Source: Flavobacterium aciduliphilum (GTDB lineage Bacteria > Bacteroidota > Bacteroidia > Flavobacteriales > Flavobacteriaceae). From it: DNA of 55,214 nucleotides. Shown in pieces: positions 27,754-36,195 of the stretch. The notes under the pieces were generated by a model. That model was not told the DNA's origin. It saw only the letters and a program-made list of their open reading frames with translations, and ran no database searches. The DNA is taken from the NCBI RefSeq assembly GCF_003268855.1, contig NZ_QLSZ01000014.1, positions 1 through 55,214 of the forward strand. Direction: 5' to 3'. Within the stretch, counting starts at the first letter, position 1; each line of letters opens with the position of its first letter. The translations under genes were made by a program, and so were the position numbers.

Positions 27754-28476
27754 GTGTCAAGATTGCCCATTTTAATGTATCATAATCTCTGTGCAAACGA
27801 GACAGAAAGTATTGATTTAACAGTATCAGCTTCAAAGTTTGAAGAACAATTGGCGTATTTGAAACATAAAAAATTCAACTCTTATTTTATTTCAGAATGG
27901 GATCGAATGGATCTAAAACACAAAAGAAATGTCATCATTACTTTTGATGATGTAACTGAAAATCAGTTGGAGTATGCGGTTCCTTTATTAAAAAAATACG
28001 GATTCAAAGCTACTTTTTTCATTCCTTTTGGGTATGTGGGTAAAACCGACTTATGGAATGCTGAAAATACTGTTCCTCAAAAGATTATGACTGTTGAACA
28101 ATTAAAATTATTGGATGCTTCTGTTGTTGAGTTAGCGCATCATTCGTTTTTTCATAAAAAATATAGCACACAAACGGAATACGAAATTCAAAAAGATTTT
28201 GACTATAGTTTTGCTTACATCAAACAAAATGATTTAAGGGTTTATCCTGCTTTGGCTTATCCCTATGGAAATTACCCTAAAAAAGGAAAGGAGAAAGAAG
28301 AATTTTTCAAAATTTTAGAAAGAAACAATATTAAAATGGCCTTCAGAATTGGGAATAGAGTCAATAAAGTACCTTTAAAAAATAAATTTGAAGTCCAACG
28401 TATTGATATCAAAGGACAAGACAATCTTTTTCTTTTTAAGTTGAAGTTACGACTTGGAAAACTAAAATTATTTTAA
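27754..28476 (+). CDS. Polysaccharide deacetylase family protein (CE4-like)
   Basis: 240 aa. The NodB-type core has LPILMYHNL at the start, VIITFDDVTENQ with the catalytic/metal Asp pair, and ELAHHSFFHKKYS as the metal-binding HxxxH region. AYPYGNYPKKG follows. GTG at 27754 is the only plausible start, because an in-frame TAA lies four codons upstream and no ATG precedes the MYHN motif. No signal peptide is seen, so it may act on cytoplasmic lipid-linked sugars. Converges with the next gene, overlapping by 9 bases. Confidence 0.85.
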   Translation: MSRLPILMYHNLCANETESIDLTVSASKFEEQLAYLKHKKFNSYFISEWDRMDLKHKRNVIITFDDVTENQLEYAVPLLKKYGFKATFFIPFGYVGKTDLWNAENTVPQKIMTVEQLKLLDASVVELAHHSFFHKKYSTQTEYEIQKDFDYSFAYIKQNDLRVYPALAYPYGNYPKKGKEKEEFFKILERNNIKMAFRIGNRVNKVPLKNKFEVQRIDIKGQDNLFLFKLKLRLGKLKLF

Positions 28477-29205
28477 ATTTTTATCAAGTAAAATCATTTT
28501 TACGTAACGTGAAAATACACCATAAGCATCTATGGTTGCTACGGCTAGCCCAGGCACACCATCTAAAAAACCTTTACGAATGATGTAGGTGTGGAAAAAA
28601 CGGTAAAAGGGTTTAAAAACAAGATGGAAATAACGTGCCGACTTATTTTTTTCTTTACTCATTTTGGCCTGAAACCAAGCATAAGAATCTTTCTTCTTAA
28701 TGTAATGAAACAAACCTTTATACGTATAATGAATCATGAAATTTTTAAGGATTCCTGCCTCTCCTTTATGAATGAGTTTTTCATGGACATCCCCTTCAAA
28801 ATAAACCGAATCGTTTTTGACCAATCGTACCACTTTATTTTCAGTGTGATATAGAAAACGATTCATGTAAAAATGTGGGAAACGGAGCTTGTAGGCATCA
28901 TATTTTGGATTTTTAAGTGTTTCAAAAATCTCATGTTTTAATTTTTCGGTCACGCGTTCATCGGCATCAACAAATAAAATCCAATCTCCAGTAGCCTGTT
29001 TTATGGCTTCATTTTTCTGATTTGAAAAATTATCGAAGGCCCTCTGAATAATTTGACAATCGAATTTTTTTGCAAGAGTTAAAGTGTTATCAGCACTGAA
29101 TGAGTCAATTATAATTATTTGATGCGCAAAAGATACGGCATGAAGACAATCTTCTATGTAGTTTTCTTCGTTATAGGTAGGAATTATGACCGTTATTGTT
29201 TGCAT
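28468..29205 (-). CDS. WaaE/KdtX-like glycosyltransferase family 2 (second copy)
   Basis: 245 aa from ATG 29205 (MQTITVIIPTYNEE). An upstream TTG at 29226 would add only seven residues and is less likely. Motifs are PTYNEENYIEDC, IDSFSADNTL, NQKNEAI, FVDADERVT (DxD) and GDVHEKL. It is paralogous to the gene at 26918, with the same motif order and length, suggesting sequential glucose/hexose additions to an LPS core by duplicated enzymes. Confidence 0.85.
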   Translation of the reverse strand: MQTITVIIPTYNEENYIEDCLHAVSFAHQIIIIDSFSADNTLTLAKKFDCQIIQRAFDNFSNQKNEAIKQATGDWILFVDADERVTEKLKHEIFETLKNPKYDAYKLRFPHFYMNRFLYHTENKVVRLVKNDSVYFEGDVHEKLIHKGEAGILKNFMIHYTYKGLFHYIKKKDSYAWFQAKMSKEKNKSARYFHLVFKPFYRFFHTYIIRKGFLDGVPGLAVATIDAYGVFSRYVKMILLDKNLK

Positions 29206-29243
29206 AGGAATACTTCTATTTTCCAAACGTATAAAAAAAAAAT

Positions 29244-29251
29244 TATCTTTG
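29244..29251 (+). promoter_or_regulatory. -7 element giving an almost leaderless transcript
   Basis: TATCTTTG at 29244-29251, with the ATG of the next gene at 29259. Transcription should start around 29256-29258, leaving essentially no 5' leader and no room for a Shine-Dalgarno sequence. Confidence 0.55.
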
Positions 29252-29258
29252 CAACGTC

Positions 29259-30086
29259 ATGCAAAAAGATATTTCAGTTATCATCAGTACTTATAATTCT
29301 CCAGAATGGTTGAGAAAAGTGCTTTATGGATATAACACTCAGACATACAGAAATTTTGAGGTAATTATTGCCGATGATGGTTCGGATGAGCGTACCCAAA
29401 AAATTATAGAAGAAATTCAAAAAGAAGTTTTTTTTCCTATATTACACGTTTGGCATGAAGACAACGGTTTTCAAAAGACAATAATATTGAATAAAGCACT
29501 TCTTGCTTCCACGACAGCCTATATTTTAATGACTGATGGCGACTGTATTCCAAGAGAAGACTTTATAGAAGAACATATTAAATACCGTGAAGAAGGCTAT
29601 TTTTTATCGGGAGGGTATTACAAATTACCTATGAATATTTCTAAAAGTATTACGAAAGAAGATATTTTTTCAGGTCAATGTTTCGACTTGTCATGGTTAA
29701 AAAAACATGGTGTACATCATTCCTTTAAAAATAGCAAGCTCTACAATAATAGCTTTAAGAGTTGGTTACTCAATTATTTAACCCCAACGACTCCAAGTTG
29801 GAATGGACATAATTCTTCTGGTTGGAAATCAGATTTTTTAGCGGTAAATGGATTTGATGAACGCATGCAATATGGGGGAGAAGACCGTGAGTTTGGCGAA
29901 CGTTTAATCAATTTAGGTATCAAAGCCAAACAAATTCGTTATTCTACAGTGTGCATTCACTTGGATCACGAACGTGGTTATGTTAAACCAGAAATGATTC
30001 AGAAAAACCTAATGATTCGTAAAGAAACTAAACAACAAAAAAAGACCTGGACTGAATTTGGAATTAAAAAAAAGCAATTAATCTAA
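29259..30086 (+). CDS. Glycosyltransferase family 2 with galactosyltransferase-type C-terminus
   Basis: 275 aa. The GT-A N-terminus has SVIISTYNSPEWLRKVL, IADDGSDERT and MTDGDCIPREDFI (DxD). The C-terminal part WNGHNSSGWKSDFLAVNGFD then YGGEDREFGERLINLGIK is the galactosyltransferase/chondroitin-polymerase-like acceptor module. It is probably an LPS core transferase. It converges with the GT9 gene (9-base overlap). The transcript is predicted to be nearly leaderless. Confidence 0.85.
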   Translation: MQKDISVIISTYNSPEWLRKVLYGYNTQTYRNFEVIIADDGSDERTQKIIEEIQKEVFFPILHVWHEDNGFQKTIILNKALLASTTAYILMTDGDCIPREDFIEEHIKYREEGYFLSGGYYKLPMNISKSITKEDIFSGQCFDLSWLKKHGVHHSFKNSKLYNNSFKSWLLNYLTPTTPSWNGHNSSGWKSDFLAVNGFDERMQYGGEDREFGERLINLGIKAKQIRYSTVCIHLDHERGYVKPEMIQKNLMIRKETKQQKKTWTEFGIKKKQLI

Positions 30087-31142
30087 ATGTCTTTTTAGAA
30101 AAACGGTCAATTCAGGAAGTATCATTTCAGGTGTAAGTTTTAAATATAATTCCCTCGGATTTTTTTCGATTGATTTGTTTTGTTCATAAGACAATTCATC
30201 AATGGCATGAGGTAAAAAATCTAATAAATGCACCGATTTATGTATTATTCCGTCCTCGAAGCTACTCCAATCGTCTTTGTTAATATAAGGTGAAAAAATA
30301 GTAAATGTCGGTTTGTTCAAGGCTTTTGCAATGTGTACCGTTCCTCCTTCATTAGAAACTAACACAGCACATTGATTCATAAGTACCGCAAAATCTCGAA
30401 TCGTAGGAGCATAAACATCTAAAATAATATTCGCTTTATTTTGACATAAAGTATAAATTTTGTCTGCTTCCGTTCTTTGGTTTGGAGCATAATTAAAGAG
30501 CAAATAGCAATTAAACTGCTCCGCAATAGCATCCACAATTTGAGCAACATATTCATATGGCATTGATTTTTGAGGCGTACTCCCTAGAATGCCTAACACG
30601 ATAATTTTTTTGTCTTGATATTTTTCGGGTACTCGAAATTGTTCTTCTTCTGGAGTAAGAAAAATTTTAGGCTCAAAAGTAATCGTTTCAAAAGTGTCAA
30701 CTTGCTGTAAAAGATGAATTCGATCTTCAATAGCTTTTCCACATGGTTTCGTTTTGTTCTCCAAAATAGCTACAGGATGGGTGTAATAACCTAAATTTCC
30801 TATTTTTTTACGACTTTTATGCCCTACAGTTTGCTTAGCGCCTCCAAATTTACAAATTAATCGACTTTGTAATTTTGAATAGGGATCAAATATAATGTCG
30901 TAATGTTCTTTTCTTACGGCAGCAATGGTACGAAGTAAATTTTTAAACTTTTTTAATTCCTTTTCATTGATAGAAATGAGTTTATCAATATTGGGATTAT
31001 TTTTGATGACACCATGGGTAAAATCATAGGCCATTAAATGAATTTCACTATCAGGATATTTCATTTTATAATTGTTCGCAATCACCGAACTGATGAGTAC
31101 ATCGCCAATTCTCTTATTCTGGATAATCAATATTTTCTTCAT
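30078..31142 (-). CDS. Glycosyltransferase family 9 (LPS heptosyltransferase-like)
   Basis: 354 aa. N-terminal KKILIIQNKRIGDVLISSVI, a central ILGSTPQKSMPYEYVAQIV and the C-terminal VSNEGGTVHIAKALNKPTF are GT9 hallmarks shared by WaaC/WaaF/WaaQ. The donor need not be ADP-heptose in Bacteroidota. It is divergent from the WaaP-like kinase gene across a ~60-base promoter region, which supports a shared role in LPS inner core. Confidence 0.9.
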   Translation of the reverse strand: MKKILIIQNKRIGDVLISSVIANNYKMKYPDSEIHLMAYDFTHGVIKNNPNIDKLISINEKELKKFKNLLRTIAAVRKEHYDIIFDPYSKLQSRLICKFGGAKQTVGHKSRKKIGNLGYYTHPVAILENKTKPCGKAIEDRIHLLQQVDTFETITFEPKIFLTPEEEQFRVPEKYQDKKIIVLGILGSTPQKSMPYEYVAQIVDAIAEQFNCYLLFNYAPNQRTEADKIYTLCQNKANIILDVYAPTIRDFAVLMNQCAVLVSNEGGTVHIAKALNKPTFTIFSPYINKDDWSSFEDGIIHKSVHLLDFLPHAIDELSYEQNKSIEKNPRELYLKLTPEMILPELTVFLKRHLD

Positions 31143-31167
31143 ACAATAATTTCTCGGTGCAAAATAC

Positions 31168-31175
31168 TATTTTTG
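31168..31175 (+). promoter_or_regulatory. -7 element that decides the start of the kinase gene
   Basis: TATTTTTG at 31168-31175. Transcription from about 31181 would exclude the upstream GTG at 31157 and favours GTG 31202. Confidence 0.55.
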
Positions 31176-31201
31176 TATCGTTAACCCAAAAAAATATTAT
31201 A

Positions 31202-31960
31202 GTGTTTGTAAAAATCCATTCAAAATATGCTGACCAAAGTGAGGCTGTAAAACGTTTAGTTGCAAATTTTTTGAATTCGGGAGAGTTAGTGGTGCAAGGA
31301 AGTCGTAACGCCATCAAGACTAATTTTTTGGGTGAGGAGAAAGTAAGTATTAAATTTTTTCAAAAGCCTAGTTTTTTAAAGGCAATTATGTATTCTTTTT
31401 TTAGAAGTACTAAAGCCAAACGGTCCTACGAATACGCCAATTATTTGATTGAAAATAATATTAATACTCCATTTCCTATTGCTTATGTTGAATTTAAAAA
31501 TAGATGGGGGCTTTTGCAAGAGAGCTATTATATTTGCAAGCATATAGCGTACGATTTTACGATTAGAGAACTCATTCACGACCCGTTATTTCCTGATAGA
31601 ACTTCTATTTTAGAACAATTTACAATATTTACATTCCAACTCCATGAAGCTCGAGTTCATTTTCTAGATCATTCACCTGGAAATACGTTAATAGTAAAAA
31701 AAGGTCATCAAAACTTTGATTTTTATTTGATTGACTTGAATCGGATGACATTTGAAAACTTATCTGTAGAAAAGAGAATGGATAATTTTAAAAAGATGTG
31801 GCTTTCCAAAGCAATGGTGAAAATTATTGCTAAAAAATATGCAGCATTACTTCCCTATGATGAGTCAAAACTTTTGGAATTACTCATGAAAAGTTCTCAA
31901 GATTTTAAAAGAAAAATTACGCGTAAAAAATACTTGAAGCGAAAAATAGGAAAGAAATAG
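31202..31960 (+). CDS. Lipopolysaccharide kinase (InaA/WaaP family)
   Basis: 252 aa from GTG 31202 (MFVKIHSKYAD). The frame is open to a GTG at 31157, but that lies upstream of the predicted transcription start. Kinase-like features are IKTNFLGEEKVSIKFF with the ATP lysine, RSYEYANYLI, HFLDHSPGNTLI (catalytic-loop Asp/Asn) and FYLIDLNRM (DFG-like Asp). It would phosphorylate sugars of the LPS inner core (Kdo or heptose). A stem-loop terminator follows. Confidence 0.85.
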   Translation: MFVKIHSKYADQSEAVKRLVANFLNSGELVVQGSRNAIKTNFLGEEKVSIKFFQKPSFLKAIMYSFFRSTKAKRSYEYANYLIENNINTPFPIAYVEFKNRWGLLQESYYICKHIAYDFTIRELIHDPLFPDRTSILEQFTIFTFQLHEARVHFLDHSPGNTLIVKKGHQNFDFYLIDLNRMTFENLSVEKRMDNFKKMWLSKAMVKIIAKKYAALLPYDESKLLELLMKSSQDFKRKITRKKYLKRKIGKK

Positions 31961-31974
31961 GACATCAAATAAAA

Positions 31975-32007
31975 GAAAAATCCCAATTAAGGGATTTTTC
32001 GTTTTTA
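31975..32007. terminator. Intrinsic terminator after the LPS kinase gene
   Basis: GAAAAATCCC, a 6-base loop, then GGGATTTTTC (31975-32000), followed by GTTTTT. The symmetric A/T flanks allow it to serve the convergent dapD gene too. Confidence 0.85.
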
Positions 32008-32029
32008 TGAAAAATCGGATGTCTAGGTA

Positions 32030-32845
32030 TTAAACAGCAACATCGTACTCTCTTAACGCATCGTTTAACGAAGTTTTTAAATCGGTGCTTGGTTTTCTTT
32101 TTCCTATGATGAGTGCACAAGGCACTTGATATGATCCTGCTTCAAAATGTTTGGTATAACTCCCAGGAATTACCACCGAACGTGTTGGCACATAGCCTTT
32201 ATATTCTACAGGCTCACTTCCCGTAACATCAATAATTTTGGTGGAAGCAGTTAAGCACACATTAGCACCTAAAACGGCTTCTTTTTCGACACGAACGCCT
32301 TCTACAACAATACATCGCGAACCAATAAAAGCTCCGTCTTCAATAATTACAGGAGCTGCTTGTAACGGTTCCAAGACACCGCCAATACCCACACCACCAC
32401 TCAAGTGAACGTCTTTGCCAATTTGGGCACAACTCCCCACGGTAGCCCAGGTATCTACCATGGTTCCTTCATCAACATAAGCACCAATATTAACATAACT
32501 TGGCATCATAATCACTCCTTTAGAAACATATGCGCCATAGCGTGCCACCGCAGGAGGAACCACACGAATTCCTTTTTCGGCATATCCCGTTTTGAGTAGC
32601 ATTTTATCGTGATATTCAAAAATGCCTACTTCATGAGTTTCCATTTTCTGAATGGGAAAATACATCACCACCGCCTTTTTAACCCATTCGTTGACAATCC
32701 AACCTTTTTCGGAAGGCGTTGCCACTCGCAATGTTCCGTTATCTAAAGCATAAATAACTTCTTTAATAGCATGTATTGTTATTTCTTCTTTCAACAATTC
32801 TCTGTTATTCCAAGCGTTTTCAATTATTGATTGTAACTGTTCCAT
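32030..32845 (-). CDS. dapD: 2,3,4,5-tetrahydropyridine-2,6-dicarboxylate N-succinyltransferase
   Basis: 271 aa. An N-terminal helical domain is followed by left-handed beta-helix hexapeptide repeats (~residues 100-220): PPAVARYGAYVSKGVIMMPS, VNIGAYVDEGTMVDTWATVG, SGGVGIGGVLEPLQAAPVII and GSRCIVVEGVRVEKEAVLGA. It transfers succinyl from succinyl-CoA in the lysine/diaminopimelate pathway. A -7 box (TATCTTTG, minus, 32862-32869) precedes it. Confidence 0.95.
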   Translation of the reverse strand: MEQLQSIIENAWNNRELLKEEITIHAIKEVIYALDNGTLRVATPSEKGWIVNEWVKKAVVMYFPIQKMETHEVGIFEYHDKMLLKTGYAEKGIRVVPPAVARYGAYVSKGVIMMPSYVNIGAYVDEGTMVDTWATVGSCAQIGKDVHLSGGVGIGGVLEPLQAAPVIIEDGAFIGSRCIVVEGVRVEKEAVLGANVCLTASTKIIDVTGSEPVEYKGYVPTRSVVIPGSYTKHFEAGSYQVPCALIIGKRKPSTDLKTSLNDALREYDVAV

Positions 32846-32861
32846 CTGTTTGTAATTTTTA

Positions 32862-32869
32862 CAAAGATA
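32862..32869 (-). promoter_or_regulatory. -7 element of dapD
   Basis: The minus strand reads TATCTTTG, 16 bases before the start codon. It is back to back with the plus-strand box at 32919. Confidence 0.5.
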
Positions 32870-32918
32870 ATTCTTTTTGAATGATTTTTTCTTTTAGGAA
32901 AAGCAATTTAATGTTTAC

Positions 32919-32926
32919 TACATTTG
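32919..32926 (+). promoter_or_regulatory. -7 element of the beta-barrel-like protein gene
   Basis: TACATTTG followed by CA. The TTG inside it (32924) is in frame with the gene but belongs to the promoter, so the start is placed at ATG 32945. Confidence 0.6.
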
Positions 32927-32944
32927 CAAAAAATTAAAATAAGC

Positions 32945-33625
32945 ATGATAGCAAATCCGAAATCATCACAATACATTCTGATTCTATTTTTTTTCGTTAC
33001 ATGGTGCTGGTGTCAAAATAAAGAAACTAAAACGCCTTATAGTCCGCCACTATCAGCAGAGGTTATGGTAGGTACTGATCATGTTTTTTTTCAAACGATT
33101 GTTAACAAACCCATTTCAAATGATGGCAAATTGGGATATTCCTTTGTGACCGCACTCAATACAGAATATAAAGTTGGAGACGAGAGTAAGCAAGTGGATC
33201 TTATGGTTCCTATTGCTCTAAATTATAAGTTCTATAAAGGAATAGCACTTAATGCAGGTTTTGCAATGAATCCAGCTTTTGGGAATCGACCCTTTGTAGG
33301 GTTTAGATATGTCAAAGCAAATGATACTTGGGTTGTAGTGGTAGTTCCGAGTTTGTACGTTGCTGATCATAGTTATTATGAATCTTTAGCGTCATTAGAA
33401 TATACTCCTAAAATTTCGAAAAACCTAAAATTATACTCCAGACTACAAGGTTTGTATAGTTTCGAAACTAGTACGGGAGCGCATGACAGAAGTTATGTCT
33501 ATCTACGTTTCGGACTGAATGCTTCAAAATTTGCTTTTGGTCTAGGCTATAATTGGGATTCGTATGGTCCCTATAAAGTACTAAAATCTAATGTTGGACT
33601 TTTCTTAAAATCGACTCTTTTTTAA
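32945..33625 (+). CDS. Putative outer-membrane beta-barrel protein, unknown function
   Basis: 226 aa from ATG 32945. A hydrophobic signal (YILILFFFVTWCWC) may be processed as lipoprotein or Sec signal. The mature part alternates short strands ending in aromatic residues (GLFLKSTLF at the C-terminus, with a final Phe), as in small outer-membrane barrels. I recognise no specific family. It is directly followed by ruvX (ATG 1 base after the stop), so the promoter at 32919 probably also drives ruvX and the HAD gene. Confidence 0.7.
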   Translation: MIANPKSSQYILILFFFVTWCWCQNKETKTPYSPPLSAEVMVGTDHVFFQTIVNKPISNDGKLGYSFVTALNTEYKVGDESKQVDLMVPIALNYKFYKGIALNAGFAMNPAFGNRPFVGFRYVKANDTWVVVVVPSLYVADHSYYESLASLEYTPKISKNLKLYSRLQGLYSFETSTGAHDRSYVYLRFGLNASKFAFGLGYNWDSYGPYKVLKSNVGLFLKSTLF

Positions 33626-33626
33626 T

Positions 33627-34043
33627 ATGCCGAGAATTATTGCCTTAGATTACGGAAAAAAAAGAACAGGAATAGCAGTTACAGATGAGCTTCAAATAAT
33701 AGCTTCCGGACTCACAACAGTAGCTTCTGATGGAATATTTGATTTTTTAAAAAAATATTTTGACACTGAAAAGGTATCGAAAGTTCTCATTGGCGAACCG
33801 AAACAAATGAATGGACAGCCTTCAGAAAGTAGTTTATTAATAGAATCCTTTGTTCAAAAGTTTAGAGAAACCTTTCCCTCTGTAGAGGTCTGTCGATGGG
33901 ATGAACGATTCACTTCAAAACTGGCTTTTCAATCTATGATTGACAGCGGACTTAAGAAAAAACAAAGGCAAAATAAAGCTCTAGTAGACGAGATTGCGGC
34001 TACGATCATGCTTCAAGAATACTTAACAAGAAAGATGATTTAG
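33627..34043 (+). CDS. ruvX: RuvX/YqgF Holliday-junction resolvase-like RNase H-fold protein
   Basis: 138 aa. Motifs are IALDYGKKRTGIAVTD (first acidic residue), VLIGEPKQMNGQPS and WDERFTSKLA, with a C-terminal DEIAATIMLQEYL carrying the last acidic residue. The family has been linked to both Holliday-junction processing and pre-16S rRNA 5' maturation. Its stop codon overlaps the GTG start of the HAD gene by one base. Confidence 0.9.
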   Translation: MPRIIALDYGKKRTGIAVTDELQIIASGLTTVASDGIFDFLKKYFDTEKVSKVLIGEPKQMNGQPSESSLLIESFVQKFRETFPSVEVCRWDERFTSKLAFQSMIDSGLKKKQRQNKALVDEIAATIMLQEYLTRKMI

Positions 34044-34843
34044 TGGATAAATTAAATAATATTAAGTTAGTTGTATCCGATTTGGATAGCACATTATTGG
34101 ATTCTCATCATAATTTGCCTGATGATTTCTGGGACGTTGAAGCGCAATTGCATCAAAGAAATATTTTGTTTGCAATAGCTTCTGGAAGACAATTTTATAC
34201 TATTAAATCTTTATTCTCAAAGGGCTCAGACCGATTATTGTTTTTAGCAGAAAATGGGACGTATGGAAGTTATCAAGGCGTCGAACTTTTTACAATTCCT
34301 TTGACTCGTAATGAAGTTGTTGAGTTTATAAAAGTGGGACGAACTCTTTCTAAAGCCTATCTCGTCCTTTGTGGCACAAAAAGTGCTTATGTAGAAAATA
34401 CCGAGGCAACTTTTCTTGAAGAAGTAAAAAAATATTACACCCAATTAGAAATTGTATCCGATTTGACCCAAGTTTCTGATGTAATTTTGAAAGTTACATT
34501 ATGTGATTTTGATGCTGTTACTACAAATAGTTTTAAAAAGTTTCAGAGTTATCAAAACGATTATAAAATAGTGATCTCTGGGGCAATTTGGTTAGATATT
34601 ACCAACAAGAAGGCTCACAAAGGCAAGGCGATTGAATTTATTCAAAAGAAATTCAACATCACTAGTGCTGAAACGATGGCGTTTGGCGATTATTTGAATG
34701 ATTATGAAATGATGGAACAAGCGTATTATAGTTTTGCCATGAAAAATGCTCATAAAGAAATTGTTGCAATTTCAAATTTTCAAACCAAAGACGATTGTGA
34801 GCATCAAGGTGTAACCAAAACGATTAAGGAATTGTTGCTTTAA
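34043..34843 (+). CDS. HAD-superfamily Cof-type phosphatase
   Basis: 266 aa, GTG start overlapping ruvX. HAD motif I is reduced to SDLDSTLLDS (the usual DxDGT has Ser for Gly), motif II is FAIASGRQF, motif III is KGKAIEFI, and motif IV is MAFGDYLNDYEMM. The C2B-type cap is present. It is probably a sugar-phosphate or nucleotide phosphatase of the cytoplasm. The substrate cannot be assigned. Confidence 0.85.
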   Translation: MDKLNNIKLVVSDLDSTLLDSHHNLPDDFWDVEAQLHQRNILFAIASGRQFYTIKSLFSKGSDRLLFLAENGTYGSYQGVELFTIPLTRNEVVEFIKVGRTLSKAYLVLCGTKSAYVENTEATFLEEVKKYYTQLEIVSDLTQVSDVILKVTLCDFDAVTTNSFKKFQSYQNDYKIVISGAIWLDITNKKAHKGKAIEFIQKKFNITSAETMAFGDYLNDYEMMEQAYYSFAMKNAHKEIVAISNFQTKDDCEHQGVTKTIKELLL

Positions 34844-34891
34844 ACTTTTCTTAAGTAAGAATAAGCCATGATAATAAATCGAAAAAATCAC

Positions 34892-34899
34892 TATTTTTG
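34892..34899 (+). promoter_or_regulatory. -7 element of def
   Basis: TATTTTTG followed by CA, 26 bases before the def ATG. No clear -33 element. Confidence 0.45.
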
Positions 34900-34925
34900 C
34901 AAAAGAACCTAATTTAATACCCAAG

Positions 34926-35513
34926 ATGATTTTACCTATTGTTGGTTACGGCGACCCTGTGTTGCGAAAAGTGGGAGCTGAAATAACTCCTGATTATCCC
35001 AATTTGAAAGAAATTATTGCCAACATGTATGATACCATGTACAATGCTTATGGAGTAGGATTGGCAGCCCCGCAAATTGGACTTCCTATTCGTTTATTTG
35101 TTATCGATACCGAACCTTTTAGCGATAGTGAAAATTTATCTGAAGAAGAACAAACATTATTAAAAGGCTTTAAAAAAACATTTATTAATGCCAAAATGAT
35201 CATCGAAGAAGGCGAAGAATGGGGGTTTAATGAAGGGTGCTTGAGTATCCCAGATGTTCGTGAAGATGTTTACAGAAACGAAAAAATTATACTTGAATAT
35301 TTTGATGAGGAATTTAATAAAATAACATCGTCATACGACGGATTAATTGCACGCGTAATTCAACATGAATACGATCATATTGAAGGAATTTTGTTTACAG
35401 ATAAAATTTCGACATTAAAACGTACCTTGATAAAAAAGAAGTTACAAAACATTATGGATGGTAAAGCAAGACCCGATTATAAAATGAGATTTTGTAACAA
35501 AAAAAGTAGATAA
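34926..35513 (+). CDS. def: Peptide deformylase
   Basis: 195 aa. The three metal-site motifs are GVGLAAPQIG, EGCLSIPDVRE (Cys ligand) and QHEYDHIEGILF (HExxH variant QHEYDH). Between motifs 1 and 2 there is an acidic insertion (SDSENLSEEEQTLLKGF), a feature often seen in Bacteroidota enzymes. It removes formyl from nascent N-termini. It appears to have its own promoter. Confidence 0.95.
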   Translation: MILPIVGYGDPVLRKVGAEITPDYPNLKEIIANMYDTMYNAYGVGLAAPQIGLPIRLFVIDTEPFSDSENLSEEEQTLLKGFKKTFINAKMIIEEGEEWGFNEGCLSIPDVREDVYRNEKIILEYFDEEFNKITSSYDGLIARVIQHEYDHIEGILFTDKISTLKRTLIKKKLQNIMDGKARPDYKMRFCNKKSR

Positions 35514-35582
35514 GGTGTACTAAAATACAAAAAAATCCAAAATCATAAAATAGATAATTGTTGGTAATATTGGCAAAAACGG

Positions 35583-35615
35583 TTTGATTATTGGAATTTT
35601 ATTTAGTTATATTTG
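35583..35615 (+). promoter_or_regulatory. Bacteroidota-type promoter of the DUF5606 gene
   Basis: TTTG at 35583-35586, a 21-base spacer, and TATATTTG at 35608-35615. The TTG within the -7 box is in frame with the gene and mimics a start codon. Confidence 0.7.
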
Positions 35616-35636
35616 CCCCCGAAAAAAAATGTAAAC

Positions 35637-36113
35637 ATGAATATAGAAAAAATTTTATCAATTTCAGGAAAACCAGGTTTATTTGAATTAAAAATCCAAA
35701 CACGTTCAGGTTTTGTAGCGGAATCATTGTTGGATGGAAAGAAAATTACGGTAGGAATGAGAAGTAACGTGAGTTTACTATCTGAAATCTCAATATATAC
35801 ATACAGCGAAGAAAAACCATTGGCCGATGTTTTTAGAGCCATTGCCCTAAAAGAAAATGAAGGTCCTGCTATTTCTCATAAAGAAGATAACCTAGCCTTG
35901 TTGTCATATTTTAAAGAAGTTTTACCCGATTATGATGAGGATCGAGTTTATGTTTCGGATATTAAAAAAATTATCAATTGGTACAATTTGTTACAATCTA
36001 AAGGGTTGATTTCAAAAGAAGAACCAAAAATCGAAAATGCCGAAGCTATAAAAGAACAAGTAGTGGAAGAGGTAAAAGAAAAGAAAACCACTAAAAAAAC
36101 GACTAAAAAATAA
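35637..36113 (+). CDS. DUF5606 domain protein, conserved in Bacteroidota
   Basis: 158 aa from ATG 35637. The conserved domain covers ~residues 1-130 (NIEKILSISGKPGLFELKIQ, then GKKITVGMRSNVSLLSEISI, then YTYSEEKPLADVFRAI). The tail is basic and low complexity (KEKKTTKKTTKK). Function is unknown. The family is widespread and often near def and mazG in flavobacteria. A terminator follows before mazG. Confidence 0.85.
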   Translation: MNIEKILSISGKPGLFELKIQTRSGFVAESLLDGKKITVGMRSNVSLLSEISIYTYSEEKPLADVFRAIALKENEGPAISHKEDNLALLSYFKEVLPDYDEDRVYVSDIKKIINWYNLLQSKGLISKEEPKIENAEAIKEQVVEEVKEKKTTKKTTKK

Positions 36114-36139
36114 TAGTTGGTATTTTTATAATAAAATGG

Positions 36140-36178
36140 AATCCTGTTATTTAATTATGTAGCAGGATTTTTTATTTT
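36140..36178 (+). terminator. Intrinsic terminator after the DUF5606 gene
   Basis: AATCCTG (36140-36146) and CAGGATT (36163-36169) form a stem, followed by TTTTTATTTTTA. The 16-base loop can pair a little further. Confidence 0.7.
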
Positions 36179-36195
36179 TACAAAAATCTAAATTT

